Positions 5,941 through 7,369 of a DNA stretch of 7,369 bases are shown here, one piece after another. Position 1 is the stretch's first letter; every line of letters begins with the position of its first letter. A model generated the notes under the pieces. The model saw only the letters and a program-made list of their open reading frames with translations, did no database searches and had not been told where the DNA came from. The position numbers were made by a program, and so were the translations under genes. The DNA is from Candidatus Omnitrophota bacterium. Lineage in GTDB: Bacteria; Omnitrophota; Gorgyraeia; Aquiviventales; Aquiviventaceae. The stretch spans positions 1 through 7,369 of the forward strand of contig JAGVGS010000150.1 in assembly GCA_020057015.1 (NCBI GenBank). The letters run 5' to 3'.

Positions 5941-7251
5941 TTAGTCCAACAGGGTGTAACCGGTTTCCCGGTGCTGTGTCAGGTCCAGCCCAATGCGCTC
6001 TTCGTCTTCCGAGGCGCGCAGCCCTGCCAGCACATCGACGATCTTCAGGAGCACCAGCGTCACCACGAGCGAATATGCGACCGTGATCAGCGTCGCCTTC
6101 AGCTGAATCAGGAATTGCCCTGGGTTGCCGTAGAACAGGCCATTGGCCCCGGCAGCGTTGACGCTCTTCGTCGCCCACAAGCCGGTGGCCAGCGCCCCCC
6201 AGATACCCCCGATGCCATGCACCCCGAAGGCATCCAGCGAGTCGTCATAGCCCAACCGGGGCTTCACCACCGTCACGAAGAAATAGCAGATGAGCGAAAC
6301 CCCTGTGCCGATGGCGAGGGCACCCCCCACATCCACAAATCCCGAAGCCGGCGTAATCGCCACCAGGCCGGCCACCATGCCGGTGATCATGCCGAGTGTG
6401 GTCGCTTTGCCATGCACCATGCGATCCAGCAGGGCCCAGACTAACCCAGCCGTCGCCGCGGCGACATGCGTCACCACGATCGCGTTGGTCGCCAAGGCAC
6501 CCGAGCCCAAGGCGCTGCCGCCGTTGAACCCGTACCAGCCAAACCACAAGAGACCAGCCCCGAGGGCTGCCAGCGGCAGGCTGTGCGGATGGGCCACCTG
6601 GTGCGGATAGCCCCGGCGCTTGCCGAGGACCAAGGCGGCGGCCAACGCCGCGATCCCGGCATTGATATGCACCACCGTGCCGCCGGCAAAGTCCAAAGCC
6701 CCCATGGTGCGCAGGAACCCGCCCACACCCCACACCCAGTGGCAGACCGGGTCATAGACTAAGGTCGACCACAACAAGGAAAAAAGACAAAACGCCGAAA
6801 ACTTCATGCGCTCGGCAAAAGCGCCGCAGATCAAGCCTGGCGTGATGATCGCGAACATAAGCTGGAAGATCATGAACGCCTGGTGGGGCACGGTCGCCGC
6901 GTAGTCTGGATTAGGCGCTAACCCCACGCCTTTCAGCCCCAGCCAGCTGAGGCCGCCGATGAGGCCTTTGATGTCCGGGCCAAAAGCTAGGCTGTACCCG
7001 AAGAGCACCCACTGCAAGGTGATCAAGCACATCAACGCGAAGCACTGCATGATCACCGACAAGATGTTCTTGCGGCGCACCAACCCGCCGTAGAAGAACG
7101 CCAGCGCCGGCGTCATCAACAACACCAGCGCAGAGCTGGTGAGCAGCCATGCCGTGTCTCCGGTGTCCACCCCTGCGGGTGCCGCGTCAGCCGCCGCCGC
7201 TATCCCCACCCCCAGCAGCCACAGCCCTGCGGCTGCAACGCTCCGGGTCAC
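5941..7251 (-). CDS. amt: Ammonium transporter Amt
   Basis: This 436-residue inner-membrane ammonium channel (Amt/MEP/Rh family) is probably a trimer. An N-terminal signal-like segment (about 1-23, ending AAADAAPA) precedes the first of 11 expected membrane helices. Functional residues, matched to E. coli AmtB, are: Gln130 and Phe133 in FQLMF (external gate), Trp174 in HWVWG (ammonium site), Asp187 and twin-His His195 in LDFAGGTVVHINAG (186-199), Phe242 and Ser246 in GFNGGS (second gate), and twin-His His345 in DAFGVHGIGG (340-349). The set is complete, so it should conduct. The C-terminal tail EDEERIGLDLTQHRETGY matches the region that docks PII. The start is GTG at 7249-7251 (not ATG); an overlapping ATG at 7251-7253 is in another frame and stops at once. 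Only a weak GGGG lies upstream. It is the first gene of the - strand block and PII follows after 13 bp. Confidence 0.95.
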   Translation of the reverse strand: MTRSVAAAGLWLLGVGIAAAADAAPAGVDTGDTAWLLTSSALVLLMTPALAFFYGGLVRRKNILSVIMQCFALMCLITLQWVLFGYSLAFGPDIKGLIGGLSWLGLKGVGLAPNPDYAATVPHQAFMIFQLMFAIITPGLICGAFAERMKFSAFCLFSLLWSTLVYDPVCHWVWGVGGFLRTMGALDFAGGTVVHINAGIAALAAALVLGKRRGYPHQVAHPHSLPLAALGAGLLWFGWYGFNGGSALGSGALATNAIVVTHVAAATAGLVWALLDRMVHGKATTLGMITGMVAGLVAITPASGFVDVGGALAIGTGVSLICYFFVTVVKPRLGYDDSLDAFGVHGIGGIWGALATGLWATKSVNAAGANGLFYGNPGQFLIQLKATLITVAYSLVVTLVLLKIVDVLAGLRASEDEERIGLDLTQHRETGYTLLD

Positions 7252-7286
7252 ATACCGACCCCAAAGAGCACTAGAACCGGTTTCAT
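7248..7286 (-). other. Possible 12-codon leader ORF overlapping the amt start
   Basis: An ATG at 7284-7286 opens a short frame encoding MKPVLVLFGVGM. Its TGA stop (7248-7250) overlaps the GTG start of amt as GTGA. A CGGGGA sequence lies just upstream. It could be a leader peptide that couples translation to amt, or chance. The hydrophobic sequence would also fit the start of a signal peptide, so a single-base error or frameshift joining it to Amt is possible. Support is weak. Confidence 0.2.
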
Positions 7287-7343
7287 AAATCCCCGCAGCC
7301 GCGCTGGGCCGAGGTGCGAGCCCCGCGAGGCGCGAGGAGCGTG

Positions 7344-7365
7344 GCGTACTCGAAGACGAGTACGC
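7344..7365. repeat. Hairpin upstream of amt (9-bp perfect stem, 4-nt loop)
   Basis: GCGTACTCG (7344-7352), AAGA, CGAGTACGC (7357-7365) form a perfect stem-loop near the right edge. It lies about 93 bp upstream of the amt start. The flanking 7316-7368 stretch carries four copies of GCGAG. No T-tract follows on the - strand (CCACGCTCC). Because the window ends here, it may belong to an element that continues outside, or be the 3' hairpin of an upstream gene. I see no convincing promoter or sigma-54 site in 7252-7369. Confidence 0.6.
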
Positions 7366-7369
7366 GAGC

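Noticed and set aside
7251..7253. ATG at 7251-7253 as the amt start
   Set aside because: It is followed at once by TGA; only the overlapping GTG is in frame with Amt.

Overview
The window comes from a GC-rich Gram-negative bacterium. It carries lpxB, which implies an outer membrane with lipid A, together with a compact nitrogen-assimilation cluster. The type I-alpha-like glutamine synthetase, the PII protein without the uridylylation tyrosine, and a GGGGACAGGCACC-type palindrome suggest an uncultured candidate phylum (Omnitrophota-like or similar) more than a classical proteobacterium. This placement is inference only.

Layout. At the left edge, on the + strand, is almost all of lpxB (lipid-A-disaccharide synthase); only its first roughly 20 residues lie outside the window. 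Its 3' end converges with, and overlaps by 71 bp, a block of six genes that all lie on the - strand. Read in the direction of transcription, from right to left, the block is: amt (ammonium channel, GTG start), glnK/glnB (PII signalling protein, 13 bp after amt), a class I glutamine amidotransferase-like protein (115 bp after PII), glnA (glutamine synthetase, overlapping the amidotransferase gene by 38 bp), an APC-family permease fused to a C-terminal universal-stress-protein domain, and a small secreted protein of unknown function that overlaps the permease by 14 bp.

How it works together. Amt brings in ammonium, PII senses 2-oxoglutarate and ATP/ADP and probably gates Amt, and glnA fixes ammonium into glutamine. 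The amidotransferase may hydrolyse glutamine or a gamma-glutamyl compound, and the permease probably moves amino acids or amines. Both classical covalent control sites are missing: Tyr51 of PII and the adenylylation tyrosine of glutamine synthetase. This suggests control by direct effector binding and not by a GlnD/GlnE cascade.

Non-coding structure is limited but notable. There is a perfect 22-bp inverted repeat (67 bp in total) between glnA and the permease, ending 10 bp from the permease start codon. An imperfect palindrome lies between PII and the amidotransferase, and a 9-bp-stem hairpin lies at the right edge, upstream of amt. I saw no tRNA, rRNA, CRISPR array or transposase gene, and no gene-free stretch longer than 300 bp. 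Nothing here is a clear new biological system. The best leads are the mobile-looking palindrome at the permease start, the cascade-free nitrogen control set, and the small secreted beta-rich protein.
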